This document shows, piece by piece, positions 12,044 through 20,473 of a stretch of 64,000 nucleotides of DNA; position 1 is the stretch's first letter, and each line of letters opens with the position of its first letter. The notes beneath the pieces were generated by a model. The model saw only the letters and a program-made list of their open reading frames with translations, had not been told where the DNA came from and ran no database searches. The stretch spans positions 124,001 through 188,000 of the forward strand of contig BMUD01000003.1 in NCBI GenBank assembly GCA_014650015.1, in the 5' to 3' direction. Made by a program: the position numbers and the translations under genes. The DNA comes from Streptomyces griseoloalbus (GTDB lineage Bacteria > Actinomycetota > Actinomycetes > Streptomycetales > Streptomycetaceae).

Positions 12044-13846
12044 TCACGCCTCCTTCGGGTCGACGGGGCCGGCGGCCGGGCGGACGGGACGGCGGGTGCG
12101 GCGCAGCGGCGGCTTGGCGCCCAGGGCCTTCGGGTCGAGACCGGACCACTTGTGGCCGCTCGCGAAGAACTTCCGTCGGGCCATCAGCGTCAGCAGCGGC
12201 TTGGTGAAGAGGAACACCACCACGACGTCGAGCACGGTGGTCAGGCCCAGCGTGAACGCGAAGCCCTGGACCTTGCCGACGGTGACGATGAAGAGCACGG
12301 CGGCGGCGAGGAACGACACGAAGTCCGAGACGAGGATGGTGCGCCGGGCCCGCGGCCAGGCCCGCTCCACGGCGGGACGCAGGGTGCGGCCCTCGCGGAT
12401 CTCGTCCCGGACCCGTTCGAAGTACACGATGAACGAGTCCGCCGTGATACCGATCGCGACGATGGCACCGCACACGGCCGGCAGGTTCAGCGCGAAATTG
12501 ATGGTCGGGCCGAGCAGCGACATGATCACGTAGGTGAGAGCCGCGGAGACCAGCAGCGACAGGACCGCGATGAAGGACAGGCCGCGGTAGTAGACCAGCA
12601 GGTAGAGGACGACCAGCGCGAGGCCGATGGCACCGGCGATCAGGCCGGCCTTCAGCTGCTCACCACCGAGGGCGGCGGTGACGGTGGTGACGCTGTCCTC
12701 GCGGAAGGTCAGCGGCAGGGCACCGTAGGACAGCATGTTCGACAGGTCCTGCGCGGACTGCTGGTTGAAGTTGCCGGAGATCTCGGCGTTGCCGCCGGTC
12801 AGCGCCTGGCTGACGTACGGGTCGGAGACGACCTCGCCGTCCAGGACGATGGCGAACTGGTTCTGCGGGGACTGCTTCTGGGCGAGCTGGCCGGTGATGT
12901 CCGCGAACTTCTTGGCGCCCTTGTCCGTGAAGTCCATGGTGACGGTCCAGCCGGCACCGGTCTGCGTGTTCAGGACGGCCTGGGCATCGTCGACGTCCGT
13001 GCCGTCGACCGCCGCCGGGCCGAGGATGTACTTCTGCCACTGGCCCTGGGAGTTCTGGCCGCAGGCCACGGTCGACTCGGTGGACTTGGCACCGTCACCG
13101 GCCGTGGCGCGGACGCTCTCCTTGGTGCAGTCGAGCGCGGCGTACTGGGCCTGCAGCTTGTTCTCCGCGTCGCCGGAGGTGCCGCCGGTCGCGGAGGGGG
13201 AGGGGCTGGCCTTGTCGCCGGCGGCACCGCTCGCGGAGGCGGACGGCGTCTCGTCGGCCTTCAGGGCGTCGGTGACCGCGCGGCCCTGGGTGGTGGCGCT
13301 CGACGACGGGCTGCCGGAGGCGGACGGGGACGAGCCGTCGGTGGCCTTCTCCGTGGCCGTGTCGGTCGCCTTGTCCTTGCCGGAGTCCTGCTCCGAGCCC
13401 TCGCTGGTCGCGCTGGGCGTGGGAGCGGCGCCGCCGCCGGCGAGCTCGGTGGCGACGACGGGACGGAAGTAGAGCTTCGCGGTGGTGCCGACCTGTTCCC
13501 GGGCCTGCTTGGAGTTCGTGCCCTTGGGAATGTTGACGATGATGTTGCGGGTGCCCTGCGTCTGGACCTCCGCCTCGGAGACACCGAGACCGTTGACACG
13601 GCGCTCCATGATGGAGACCGCCGTGTCCATGTTGGTCTTGTTGATCGCGGACTCCTGGCCCGCCTCCGGGACCGCCGCCAGCGTGATGCTCGTACCACCG
13701 GCCAGATCGATACCGAGACGCGGAGTGGTGTGCCCGGATGCGAACATGCCCCCCGTGAGCGCCACGATGGCGATCAGGATCAGGGCCAGCGAGCGCCACG
13801 GCTTGCTCTGGGCGCCCGCGTTCCCGCCCTTTTTAGGTGCTGCCAC
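12044..13846 (-). CDS. secD: Protein translocase subunit SecD with Ser/Thr/Ala-rich insert
   Basis: RND-like subunit that works with SecF. It has 600 residues from GTG at 13846. TM1 is at ~20-37, then LGIDLAGGTSITL and a large extracellular P1 domain. Between ~136 and ~235 this domain is interrupted by a low-complexity stretch rich in Ser, Ala, Thr, Glu and Pro, after which a segment with two cysteines (ALDCTKES, TVACGQ) resumes. The membrane half begins at ~400 with five more TM helices, including GIVAIGITADSFIVYFERVRDEIREGRTL. The insert makes the exposed domain about 100 residues longer than the E. coli protein. The gene leads the secD-secF-apt unit. Confidence 0.95.
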   Translation of the reverse strand: MAAPKKGGNAGAQSKPWRSLALILIAIVALTGGMFASGHTTPRLGIDLAGGTSITLAAVPEAGQESAINKTNMDTAVSIMERRVNGLGVSEAEVQTQGTRNIIVNIPKGTNSKQAREQVGTTAKLYFRPVVATELAGGGAAPTPSATSEGSEQDSGKDKATDTATEKATDGSSPSASGSPSSSATTQGRAVTDALKADETPSASASGAAGDKASPSPSATGGTSGDAENKLQAQYAALDCTKESVRATAGDGAKSTESTVACGQNSQGQWQKYILGPAAVDGTDVDDAQAVLNTQTGAGWTVTMDFTDKGAKKFADITGQLAQKQSPQNQFAIVLDGEVVSDPYVSQALTGGNAEISGNFNQQSAQDLSNMLSYGALPLTFREDSVTTVTAALGGEQLKAGLIAGAIGLALVVLYLLVYYRGLSFIAVLSLLVSAALTYVIMSLLGPTINFALNLPAVCGAIVAIGITADSFIVYFERVRDEIREGRTLRPAVERAWPRARRTILVSDFVSFLAAAVLFIVTVGKVQGFAFTLGLTTVLDVVVVFLFTKPLLTLMARRKFFASGHKWSGLDPKALGAKPPLRRTRRPVRPAAGPVDPKEA

Positions 13847-13934
13847 CTTCTCGTACTCCCTCTCGGGCCGCCTCGCCCCGGGTCAAGGAGCGGGCGGCCA
13901 TGACATGGTGTCGGGATTCCGTGCGAGCTGGGCA

Positions 13935-13975
13935 TGTCCCGGGGTGCGCGGGCCGCACCCGCGCACCCCGGGACA
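13935..13975 (-). terminator. Strong terminator after yajC
   Basis: Perfect 18-bp stem TGTCCCGGGGTGCGCGGG with its complement and a 5-base loop, only 4 bases past the yajC stop. It separates yajC from secD. Confidence 0.85.
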
Positions 13976-13978
13976 CGA

Positions 13979-14479
13979 CTACTTCGCCTCGGAGTCGCCG
14001 TCGGACTTCTTCGACTGTGCGTCCGCCCTGGCCTGGTCGGTGGTGTCGGCGTCGGCCGGCTCGTCGGCCGCGTCCTTCTTGCCGAGGTCGACAGGCGTGT
14101 CGTCGGAGGCGGCGGCAGCGTCGGAGGAGTCGTCGGTCTCGGTGAGGGAAGAGGCGTCGTCGGGGACGATGTCGGCGTCGGACTTCAGGTCGTGCTCGAT
14201 GCCGTGGACGATGCGGTTGTACTCCTCGTCGGTCAGGACGGCACCGATCGAGTTCTTGGCGAACAGCAGCTCCACACCCGGGCCGGCGTCGAGGAGGACC
14301 GTGTCCTCGCTGACCTCCTTGACCGTGGCGTACATGCCCCCGATGGTGCGGACTCCGGAACCGGGCTGCATCTGGTTCCGCATGTCGATGGCCTGCTGCT
14401 GCTTCTTCTTGGCCGACCGGGTCATCAGGAACATGGCCCCGATGAGCACAATGAACGGGAGGAGGGTCAGGAGACTCAC
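13979..14479 (-). CDS. yajC: Preprotein translocase subunit YajC
   Basis: Small single-span partner of SecDF. It has 166 residues: TM at ~4-20 (LLTLLPFIVLIGAMFLM), a basic stop-transfer RSAKKKQQQ, the conserved soluble core (MQPGSGVRTIGGMYATVKEV ... VELLFAKNSIGAVL), then a long Asp/Ser/Ala/Glu-rich acidic tail (~105-166) that is absent from short YajC proteins. A strong terminator directly follows, so yajC and secDF probably have separate transcripts despite their adjacency. ruvB lies 165 bases upstream in the sense of transcription. Confidence 0.93.
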   Translation of the reverse strand: MSLLTLLPFIVLIGAMFLMTRSAKKKQQQAIDMRNQMQPGSGVRTIGGMYATVKEVSEDTVLLDAGPGVELLFAKNSIGAVLTDEEYNRIVHGIEHDLKSDADIVPDDASSLTETDDSSDAAAASDDTPVDLGKKDAADEPADADTTDQARADAQSKKSDGDSEAK

Positions 14480-14644
14480 GGGTCGGAACTTCCTTCACAC
14501 GACCGCGATGGTGAACGGCCTGATGGTTGGGGGTATGCGATGCCGCCGACAACGGTGGCATCGGCGGAGTCTAAGCGAGTCCGCGCGCAGGGAACAACGC
14601 TCAGCATGGCACCGACGTTCCTGCCTGGGCCATCGTGCTCGCCG

Positions 14645-15715
14645 TCACGCCCCGAACAGGTCCCCTTGTCCGTTTCCGGCGGCCTGTGCGCGGGGCGGCG
14701 TCAGGCCGATATGGGCCCATGCCGCCGGGGTGGCGACCCGCCCGCGCGGGGTGCGGGCGAGCAGGCCCTCCCGTACCAGGAAGGGTTCCGCCACCTCTTC
14801 CACGGTCTCACGCTCCTCCCCCACCGCGACGGCGAGCGTGGACAGACCGACCGGTCCGCCGCCGAACAGCTTGAGCAGCGCCTCGAGCACGGCCCGGTCC
14901 AGCCGGTCCAGGCCGCGGGCGTCGACCTCGTAGACCGCGAGGGCCGCGGCGGCGATGTCCCTGGTGATCAGGCCGTCCGCCTTGACCTGCGCATAGTCGC
15001 GGACACGGCGCAGGAGGCGGTTGGCGATGCGGGGGGTGCCGCGGGAACGGCCGGCGATCTCGGCGGCGCCCGCCGGGTCGATCTCCACGTCGAGCAGGCT
15101 CGCCGAACGGTGGACGACCCGCTCCAGCTCGCCCGGCTCGTAGAACTCCATGTGCGCGGTGAAGCCGAAGCGGTCGCGCAGCGGGGGCGGCAGCAGGCCG
15201 GCCCGGGTGGTGGCCCCGACCAGGGTGAAGGGGGGCAGTTCGAGGGGGATGGCGGTGGCGCCGGGGCCCTTGCCGACGATCACGTCGACGCGGAAGTCCT
15301 CCATCGCCATGTAGAGCATCTCCTCGGCGGGCCGGGACATGCGGTGGATCTCGTCGAGGAAGAGGACCTCGCCCTCCTGGAGGGAGGAGAGGATCGCCGC
15401 GAGATCGCCGGCGTGCTGGATCGCCGGGCCCGAGGTGATGCGGATGGGGGCTTCCATCTCGGCCGCGATGATCATCGAGAGGGTGGTCTTGCCGAGGCCG
15501 GGGGCACCGGAGAGCAGTACGTGATCGGCGGTGGCCCCGCGCGCCCGGGCGGCGCGCAGCACCAGGTCGAGCTGCTCGCGGACCTTCTCCTGGCCGATGA
15601 ACTCGCCCAGGTCCTTGGGGCGCAGGGCGGCCTCCACGGCCTGGTCCTCGCGGTCGGCGACAGGGCCCACCAGCCGCTCGTCGGCGGCGGCGTCGGTCGT
15701 GTCGTCCCAGTTCAT
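14645..15715 (-). CDS. ruvB: Holliday junction branch migration ATPase RuvB
   Basis: Hexameric AAA+ motor that drives branch migration with RuvA. It has 356 residues. Family peptides are [21 protein letters not shown], Walker [11 protein letters not shown] (~68-77), Walker B LFLDEIHR (~120-127) and sensor 1 [19 protein letters not shown]. The C-terminal winged helix includes [28 protein letters not shown]. It ends the ruvC-ruvA-ruvB set, with only 28 bases between it and ruvA. Confidence 0.97.
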   Translation of the reverse strand: MNWDDTTDAAADERLVGPVADREDQAVEAALRPKDLGEFIGQEKVREQLDLVLRAARARGATADHVLLSGAPGLGKTTLSMIIAAEMEAPIRITSGPAIQHAGDLAAILSSLQEGEVLFLDEIHRMSRPAEEMLYMAMEDFRVDVIVGKGPGATAIPLELPPFTLVGATTRAGLLPPPLRDRFGFTAHMEFYEPGELERVVHRSASLLDVEIDPAGAAEIAGRSRGTPRIANRLLRRVRDYAQVKADGLITRDIAAAALAVYEVDARGLDRLDRAVLEALLKLFGGGPVGLSTLAVAVGEERETVEEVAEPFLVREGLLARTPRGRVATPAAWAHIGLTPPRAQAAGNGQGDLFGA

Positions 15716-15743
15716 GTGCGTATGCCTCAGCTCTCCGTACGGG

Positions 15744-16349
15744 CTATCGGGCGCGGTTCAGCGTCTGCAGGGCCGCCTTCAGCAGCTGCCCCACCTGCGG
15801 AGTGCCCTCGGCGGCCTCCGCCTGGGGCGCCACGGCGGACACGGCCTCGTCGGCCTCGCGGGTGGCGTATCCGAGGCCGATCAGGGCGGCGTGCAGCTGG
15901 TCGCGCCAGCCGGTGGTGACGGGTGCGCCGACGGCGGGGGCGCCGACCGGCTCGCCGAGGCGGTCCTTCAGCTCCAGGAGCAGCTTCTGGGCGCCCTTCC
16001 TGCCGATGCCGGGGACGGCGGTCAGCGCCTTCTCGTCCCCGGTGGAGACGGCTCTGCGCAGGGCGTCGGGGGTGTGCACGGCGAGCATCGCCTGGGCCAG
16101 CCGGGGTCCGACGCCGCTGGCGGTCTGCAGCAGTTCGAAGACCTGGCGCTCGTCGTCGTCGGTGAAGCCGTACAGGGTCAGGGAGTCCTCGCGGACGACG
16201 AGGGAGGTGGCGAGTTTCGCGGGCTTGCCGACGCGGAGCGTGGACAGCGTGTTCGGCGTGCACTGGACGGCCATGCCGACACCGCCCACCTCGACCACCG
16301 CGGCGTCGGGCGCGAGGGCGGCGATCGTGCCGCTGACGAAGGCGATCAT
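15744..16349 (-). CDS. ruvA: Holliday junction DNA helicase subunit RuvA
   Basis: Tetrameric junction-binding protein. It has 201 residues. The N-terminal OB domain starts [25 protein letters not shown]. The two helix-hairpin-helix motifs are visible as [17 protein letters not shown] and [23 protein letters not shown], and domain III (~145-201) binds RuvB. The ATG at 16349 overlaps the ruvC stop by four bases. The open frame continuing to 16931 is the ruvC shadow and was rejected. Confidence 0.96.
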   Translation of the reverse strand: MIAFVSGTIAALAPDAAVVEVGGVGMAVQCTPNTLSTLRVGKPAKLATSLVVREDSLTLYGFTDDDERQVFELLQTASGVGPRLAQAMLAVHTPDALRRAVSTGDEKALTAVPGIGRKGAQKLLLELKDRLGEPVGAPAVGAPVTTGWRDQLHAALIGLGYATREADEAVSAVAPQAEAAEGTPQVGQLLKAALQTLNRAR

Positions 16350-16966
16350 GCCGTACGGCCTTTCGATGTGTGGGGGGTATTCGAGACGTGCGGGGCTTGC
16401 GGAGTCCGCGGGGCTTGCGCTGTCCGCGGGACTCGCGCTGTCCGCGGGGCTTGCGCGGCGTGCAGGGCGACGGCCTGCTGCAGCCGGTTCTGGGCGGGGG
16501 CGCGCCAGATGTGGCAGATGGCGAGCGCGAGGGCGTCGGCGGCGTCGGCGGGCTTCGGCGGCGCGTCGAGCCGCAGCAGCCGGGTGACCATGGCGCCGAC
16601 CTGTGCCTTGTCGGCACGGCCGGAACCGGTCACGGCGGCCTTGACCTCGCTGGGGGTGTGCAGCGCGACGGGGATGCCGCGGCGGGAGGCGCACAGGATG
16701 GCGACGGCGCTGGCCTGGGCGGTGCCCATCACCGTACGGACGTTGTGCTGGCTGAAGACGCGCTCCACGGCGACGAACTCGGGCCGGTGCTCGTCCAGCC
16801 ACTGTTCGAGGCCCTGCTCGACGGCGACGAGGCGGTGGCCGAGGTCGGCGTCCGCCGGCGTGCGGACCACTCCCACGCCGAGCATGGTGAGCGGCCGTCC
16901 GGCGACGCCCTCCACGACACCGACACCGCACCGGGTCAGCCCCGGGTCCACCCCCAGCACACGCAA
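16346..16966 (-). CDS. ruvC: Holliday junction resolvase RuvC with repeat-bearing C-terminal tail
   Basis: Endonuclease that cuts Holliday junctions. The RNase H-like catalytic acids are visible in [20 protein letters not shown] and [15 protein letters not shown]. The core ends near residue ~165. The remaining ~40 residues ([15 protein letters not shown]...) are an Ala/Pro/Arg/Thr tail encoded by an 18-nt tandem repeat (16390-16461), absent from typical RuvC. I chose the TTG at 16966 because the family N-terminus is one residue away and an AGGGG lies at good spacing. The open frame continues to an ATG at 17023, which would add 19 unsupported residues. The gene is translationally coupled to ruvA. 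Confidence 0.92.
   Translation of the reverse strand: MRVLGVDPGLTRCGVGVVEGVAGRPLTMLGVGVVRTPADADLGHRLVAVEQGLEQWLDEHRPEFVAVERVFSQHNVRTVMGTAQASAVAILCASRRGIPVALHTPSEVKAAVTGSGRADKAQVGAMVTRLLRLDAPPKPADAADALALAICHIWRAPAQNRLQQAVALHAAQAPRTARVPRTAQAPRTPQAPHVSNTPHTSKGRTA
16390..16461. repeat. 18-nt minisatellite (about 4 copies) in the 3' end of ruvC
   Basis: Successive units begin at 16390, 16408, 16426 and 16444. Plus-strand consensus GCGGGGCTTGCGCTGTCC, with 0-4 differences per unit. The period is a multiple of three, so copy-number change would keep the frame. Confidence 0.85.
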
Positions 16967-17038
16967 CGCCAACCCCTGCCTTTCGATCGCCTGTTTGTGC
17001 AGGCTATCGGGTGCCACCGACAACGCCCGGCAAGGGAA

Positions 17039-17067
17039 CGGGCCGACGGGAGCGTCCCGTCGGCCCG
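17039..17067 (-). terminator. Terminator after the YebC gene
   Basis: Perfect 13-bp stem CGGGCCGACGGGA / TCCCGTCGGCCCG with a GCG loop, 28 bases beyond the stop, placed between yebC and the start of ruvC. Confidence 0.8.
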
Positions 17068-17094
17068 TCGAGCCTGCTGAAGCCCGCGGCGGCG

Positions 17095-17847
17095 TCAGGC
17101 GTCGACCTTCTCCATGATCTCGTCGCTCACGTCGAAGTTGGCGAAGACGTTCTGCACGTCGTCGCTGTCCTCCAGGGCGTCGATCAGCTTGAAGATCTTC
17201 TTGGCGCCCTCTTCGTCCAGCTCGACCTGCATGGTCGGGACGAAGTTGGCCTCGGCGGAGTCGTAGTCGATCCCGGCGTCCTGCAGAGCGGTGCGCACGG
17301 CGACCAGGTCGGTGGCCTCGCTGAGCACCTCGAAGGACTCACCGAGGTCGTTGACCTCCTCGGCGCCCGCGTCCAGGACGGCGGCGAGGACGTCGTCCTC
17401 GCTCAGCTCGCCCTTGGGGACCATCACCACGCCCTTGCGGTTGAACAGGTACGACACCGAGCCCGGGTCGGCCATGGAGCCGCCGTTGCGGGTCATCGCG
17501 ACACGCACGTCCGAGGCGGCACGGTTGCGGTTGTCGGTGAGGCACTCGATGAGCACCGCGACGCCGTTCGGACCGTAGCCCTCGTACATGATCGTCTCGT
17601 AGTCGGCGCCACCGGCCTCGAGACCGCCACCGCGCTTGATGGCGGAGTCGATGTTCTTGTTCGGCACCGACTGCTTCTTGGCCTTCTGAACGGCGTCGTA
17701 GAGGGTGGGGTTGCCCTCCAGGTCGACACCGCCCATACGCGCGGCGACCTCGATGTTCTTGATCAGCTTCGCGAAGAGCTTGCCGCGCTTGGCATCGATC
17801 ACGGCCTTCTTGTGCTTCGTCGTGGCCCATTTAGAGTGGCCGGACAT
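17095..17847 (-). CDS. YebC/PmpR family DNA-binding transcriptional regulator or translation factor
   Basis: 250-residue member of the YebC family. Diagnostic N-terminus [22 protein letters not shown], central [10 protein letters not shown]-like [19 protein letters not shown], and acidic C-terminus. The family was long called a transcriptional regulator. Recent work on YebC2-type proteins points to relief of ribosome stalling at proline runs. Which applies here cannot be told from the sequence. Its position between pdxT and ruvC is the usual actinobacterial order. The upstream hairpin-free gap of 48 bases to pdxT would allow co-transcription with pdxS-pdxT. Confidence 0.93.
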   Translation of the reverse strand: MSGHSKWATTKHKKAVIDAKRGKLFAKLIKNIEVAARMGGVDLEGNPTLYDAVQKAKKQSVPNKNIDSAIKRGGGLEAGGADYETIMYEGYGPNGVAVLIECLTDNRNRAASDVRVAMTRNGGSMADPGSVSYLFNRKGVVMVPKGELSEDDVLAAVLDAGAEEVNDLGESFEVLSEATDLVAVRTALQDAGIDYDSAEANFVPTMQVELDEEGAKKIFKLIDALEDSDDVQNVFANFDVSDEIMEKVDA

Positions 17848-17895
17848 CTGCCTGTCTCCTTCGCGTAACCCAGCTCTGCAACGAACGCAGGAATC

Positions 17896-18504
17896 CTACA
17901 AGGACTCGGCTGTCCGCTTCGCCCGCACCATGTCGACGAACAGGCCGTGCACGCGGTGGTCGCCGGTCAGTTCCGGGTGGAACGACGTGGCCAGAGCGTT
18001 GTCCTGACGGACCGCGACGATGTGTCCGTCGTGCTCGGCGAGGACCTCGGTCCCGGCACCGACCGACTCCACCCAGGGGGCCCGGATGAAGACGCCCTCC
18101 ACCGGATCGCCCGGGACGCCCTTGACACCGACCGCGGCCTCGAAGGACTCGTTCTGCCGTCCGAAGGCGTTGCGGCGCACGATCATGTCGATGCCGCCGA
18201 CGGTCTCCTGACCGGAGCGGGGGTCGAGGATCTTGTCGGCGAGCATGATCATGCCGGCGCAGGTGCCGTAGACGGGCATGCCGTCGCGCACGCGTGCGCG
18301 CAGGGGTTCCATCAGCCCGAACAGGACGGCCAGCTTGGAGATCGTGGTGGACTCGCCGCCCGGGACGACGAGGCCGTCGACCTCGGCGAGTTCCTCGGGG
18401 CGCCGCACCGGCCTGGCCACGGCGTCGGCCGCGGCCAGGGCGATGAGGTGTTCCCGTACGTCGCCCTGGAGAGCCAGGACGCCTATGACAGGTGCTTCGG
18501 TCAT
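17896..18504 (-). CDS. pdxT: Pyridoxal 5'-phosphate synthase glutaminase subunit PdxT
   Basis: Releases ammonia from glutamine and channels it to PdxS. It has 202 residues. Class I amidotransferase features: [15 protein letters not shown], nucleophile Cys in [12 protein letters not shown] (~82), and catalytic His/Glu in SFHPELTGD (~175-180). The start is an ATG at 18504, 7 bases after the pdxS stop, so the two subunits are produced together. Confidence 0.96.
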   Translation of the reverse strand: MTEAPVIGVLALQGDVREHLIALAAADAVARPVRRPEELAEVDGLVVPGGESTTISKLAVLFGLMEPLRARVRDGMPVYGTCAGMIMLADKILDPRSGQETVGGIDMIVRRNAFGRQNESFEAAVGVKGVPGDPVEGVFIRAPWVESVGAGTEVLAEHDGHIVAVRQDNALATSFHPELTGDHRVHGLFVDMVRAKRTAESL

Positions 18505-18511
18505 GAGGGGG

Positions 18512-19423
18512 TTACCAGCCGCGGTTGGCGTAGCGCTCGGCCTCGGGGAGGGTGTCGCAGTTGATGCCGACCATGGCCTCGCCCAGGTTGCGGGAGGCGT
18601 CCGCGATGATCTTCGGGTCGTCGTAGAAGGTGGTGGCCTTCACGATGGCGGCGGCGCGCTTGGCCGGGTCGCCGGACTTGAAGATGCCGGAGCCGACGAA
18701 GACGCCCTCGGCGCCGAGCTGGCGCATCAGCGCGGCGTCGGCCGGGGTGGCGACACCGCCGGCGGAGAACAGCACGACCGGGAGCTTGCCCAGCTCGGCG
18801 ACCTCCTTGACCAGCTCGTACGGGGCGCGCAGCTCCTTGGCGGCGGCGTACAGCTCGTTGTTGTCGTAGCCGCGCAGCCGGGCGATCTCGTTCTTGATCT
18901 GGCGCAGGTGGCGCACGGCCTCCACGACGTTGCCGGTGCCGGCCTCGCCCTTGGAGCGGATCATGGCGGCGCCCTCGGCGATGCGGCGCAGGGCCTCGCC
19001 CAGGTTGGTGGCACCGCAGACGAAGGGGGTGGTGAACGCCCACTTGTCGGAGTGGTTGACCTCGTCGGCCGGGGTGAGGACCTCGGACTCGTCGATGTAG
19101 TCGACACCGAGGGACTGCAGCACCTGGGCCTCGACGAAGTGGCCGATGCGGGACTTGGCCATCACCGGGATGGAGACCGCGTCGATGATGCCCTCGATCA
19201 TGTCCGGGTCGGACATGCGGGCCACGCCGCCGTCCTTGCGGATGTCGGCCGGGACCCGCTCCAGGGCCATGACGGCGACGGCGCCGGCGTCCTCGGCGAT
19301 CTTCGCCTGCTCCGGCGTGACGACGTCCATGATCACGCCGCCCTTGAGCTGCTCGGCCATGCCGCGCTTCACGCGCGCGGTGCCGGTCTCGGGACCCTGG
19401 TTTTCGGAGAGCGTGCTGGACAC
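18512..19423 (-). CDS. pdxS: Pyridoxal 5'-phosphate synthase lyase subunit PdxS
   Basis: Builds PLP from ribose 5-phosphate, glyceraldehyde 3-phosphate and ammonia. It has 303 residues in a TIM barrel: [33 protein letters not shown], the catalytic-lysine peptide [13 protein letters not shown] and the phosphate/imine lysine in [12 protein letters not shown]. Among the most conserved bacterial proteins, it shows no deviation here. The GTG at 19423 follows GCGAGGTC. The frame remains open upstream to 19570 into an IS remnant, which I reject as coding. Confidence 0.97.
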   Translation of the reverse strand: MSSTLSENQGPETGTARVKRGMAEQLKGGVIMDVVTPEQAKIAEDAGAVAVMALERVPADIRKDGGVARMSDPDMIEGIIDAVSIPVMAKSRIGHFVEAQVLQSLGVDYIDESEVLTPADEVNHSDKWAFTTPFVCGATNLGEALRRIAEGAAMIRSKGEAGTGNVVEAVRHLRQIKNEIARLRGYDNNELYAAAKELRAPYELVKEVAELGKLPVVLFSAGGVATPADAALMRQLGAEGVFVGSGIFKSGDPAKRAAAIVKATTFYDDPKIIADASRNLGEAMVGINCDTLPEAERYANRGW

Positions 19424-19559
19424 GGATGACCTCGCTGAGGGGAAAGAGGGGGTTTCTGCAGCACCGAGGAAACGTGAACGGACCAGTCCACAGCAAGGGC
19501 CAATGGGAAGGCGGTGGATCCTTTTCGGTCGGTGGCGGCCTGGCGCGTGACCGGATCCC

Positions 19560-19698
19560 GCTCGGCCCATCGTTGGGCGGTGGTCGGCGAGACCTGGAAG
19601 CGCTCGGCGGCCCGGCGCAGGGGCCAGCCGTCCTCGACCACGCAGCGGGCCAGGCGCAGCCGGCCGGTCTCGGTCAGGGGTGCATTACGGTGGGGCAC
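19560..19698 (-). pseudogene. IS481-like transposase, N-terminal fragment
   Basis: About 46 codons from a GTG at 19698 ([20 protein letters not shown] ... [18 protein letters not shown]) match the helix-turn-helix start of IS481-family transposases common in streptomycetes. Similarity stops after QRWA near 19560. The DDE integrase domain and the distal end are gone, and the frame then runs into the pdxS upstream region. It is a dead remnant, not a functional transposase. The break lies only ~135 bases from the pdxS start, so the deletion joined IS sequence to the pdxS promoter region. Confidence 0.75.
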
Positions 19699-19819
19699 GA
19701 GGGCCTTTCTGGTTGGTGTAGACGTCGCAATCCACACCGAACCGGAAGGCCCTCACCCATTTCAAGATCCCTCAACCGAGACCTGGCTCACCCGTCCACA
19801 ACCTCCCGGGACAGAACAC
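19560..19819 (-). mobile_element. IS481-like element remnant abutting a CTAG site
   Basis: Contains the transposase fragment plus the ~120-base upstream end. The outer end, read inward on the minus strand, starts GTGTTCTGTCCCGGGAGG and directly abuts CTAG at 19820, the stop codon of the LemA-like gene. The other end is deleted. Confidence 0.6.
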
Positions 19820-20362
19820 CTAGGCCGCCCGCTCGATCAGGGCGGCCGGCGGCTCGTCGTCCATCTCGAAGGCCATCGGGAAGGGCGCGTGTCCCGCCAG
19901 CCGGAACCAGCGCACCTTGCGGTGCCGTCGCAGCGCCCGTGCCGCCCGTACGGTGTCGTTGTGGAAGCGGCGGGCCATCGGCACCCTGCGGACCGCCTCG
20001 GCGAGCTCCGACGCCGCCTCCACTCCCCCGGGCGCCTCTCTGACCGCGTCCACCTGATGCGCGTCGCCGAAGACCGCGCGCAGCGCCTGGCTCAGCTCGC
20101 TCTCGGCGACCTCGCGCTGTTCCTCGACCGCCTGCCGCGCGGCGTGCGCCGCCTCGTACAGCACGATCGAGGCGGCCGGATCGAGCACGCCCGAGGTCGC
20201 CAGTTCCTGGGCGACGGAGGCACGGCGCAGCAACTGTGCGTCGAGCGCGGCACGGGCGGCGTCGATCCGGGCGTGCAGCCGGTCCAGCCGTCCGGCCGTC
20301 CAGCTCAGATAGAGGCCGATGGCGACGAGGGCGACGAGGATCCAGATGAGGGTTGCGGTCAC
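19820..20362 (-). CDS. LemA-like single-span membrane protein
   Basis: About 180 residues: TM at ~2-20 (TLIWILVALVAIGLYLSW), then a helical soluble domain facing the cytosol. The pattern LDRLHARIDAARAALDAQLLRRASVAQELA and the closing MARRFHNDTVRAARALRR...FPMAFEM parallels LemA proteins (IDxAWAxLDVQLxRR ... ARRxYNxAVRxYN ... FxA.F). I therefore call it LemA-like; the function of that family is unsettled. It is the last gene of the pgsA-acyltransferase-pimA series. Start choice: GTG at 20362 immediately before the TM; TTG at 20371 is possible. The stop codon is within the CTAG where the IS remnant begins. Confidence 0.7.
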   Translation of the reverse strand: MTATLIWILVALVAIGLYLSWTAGRLDRLHARIDAARAALDAQLLRRASVAQELATSGVLDPAASIVLYEAAHAARQAVEEQREVAESELSQALRAVFGDAHQVDAVREAPGGVEAASELAEAVRRVPMARRFHNDTVRAARALRRHRKVRWFRLAGHAPFPMAFEMDDEPPAALIERAA

Positions 20363-20473
20363 GGGCGGCAAGGCTAGTACCGCCGGCCGCGGATTCCGTG
20401 CCTGGGGCCGCTCCCCTGCCCCCTCCAGCCCGCGCAGCCGCTGCCTCGGGCTCCGGGCGGGCCGACGGCCGGG

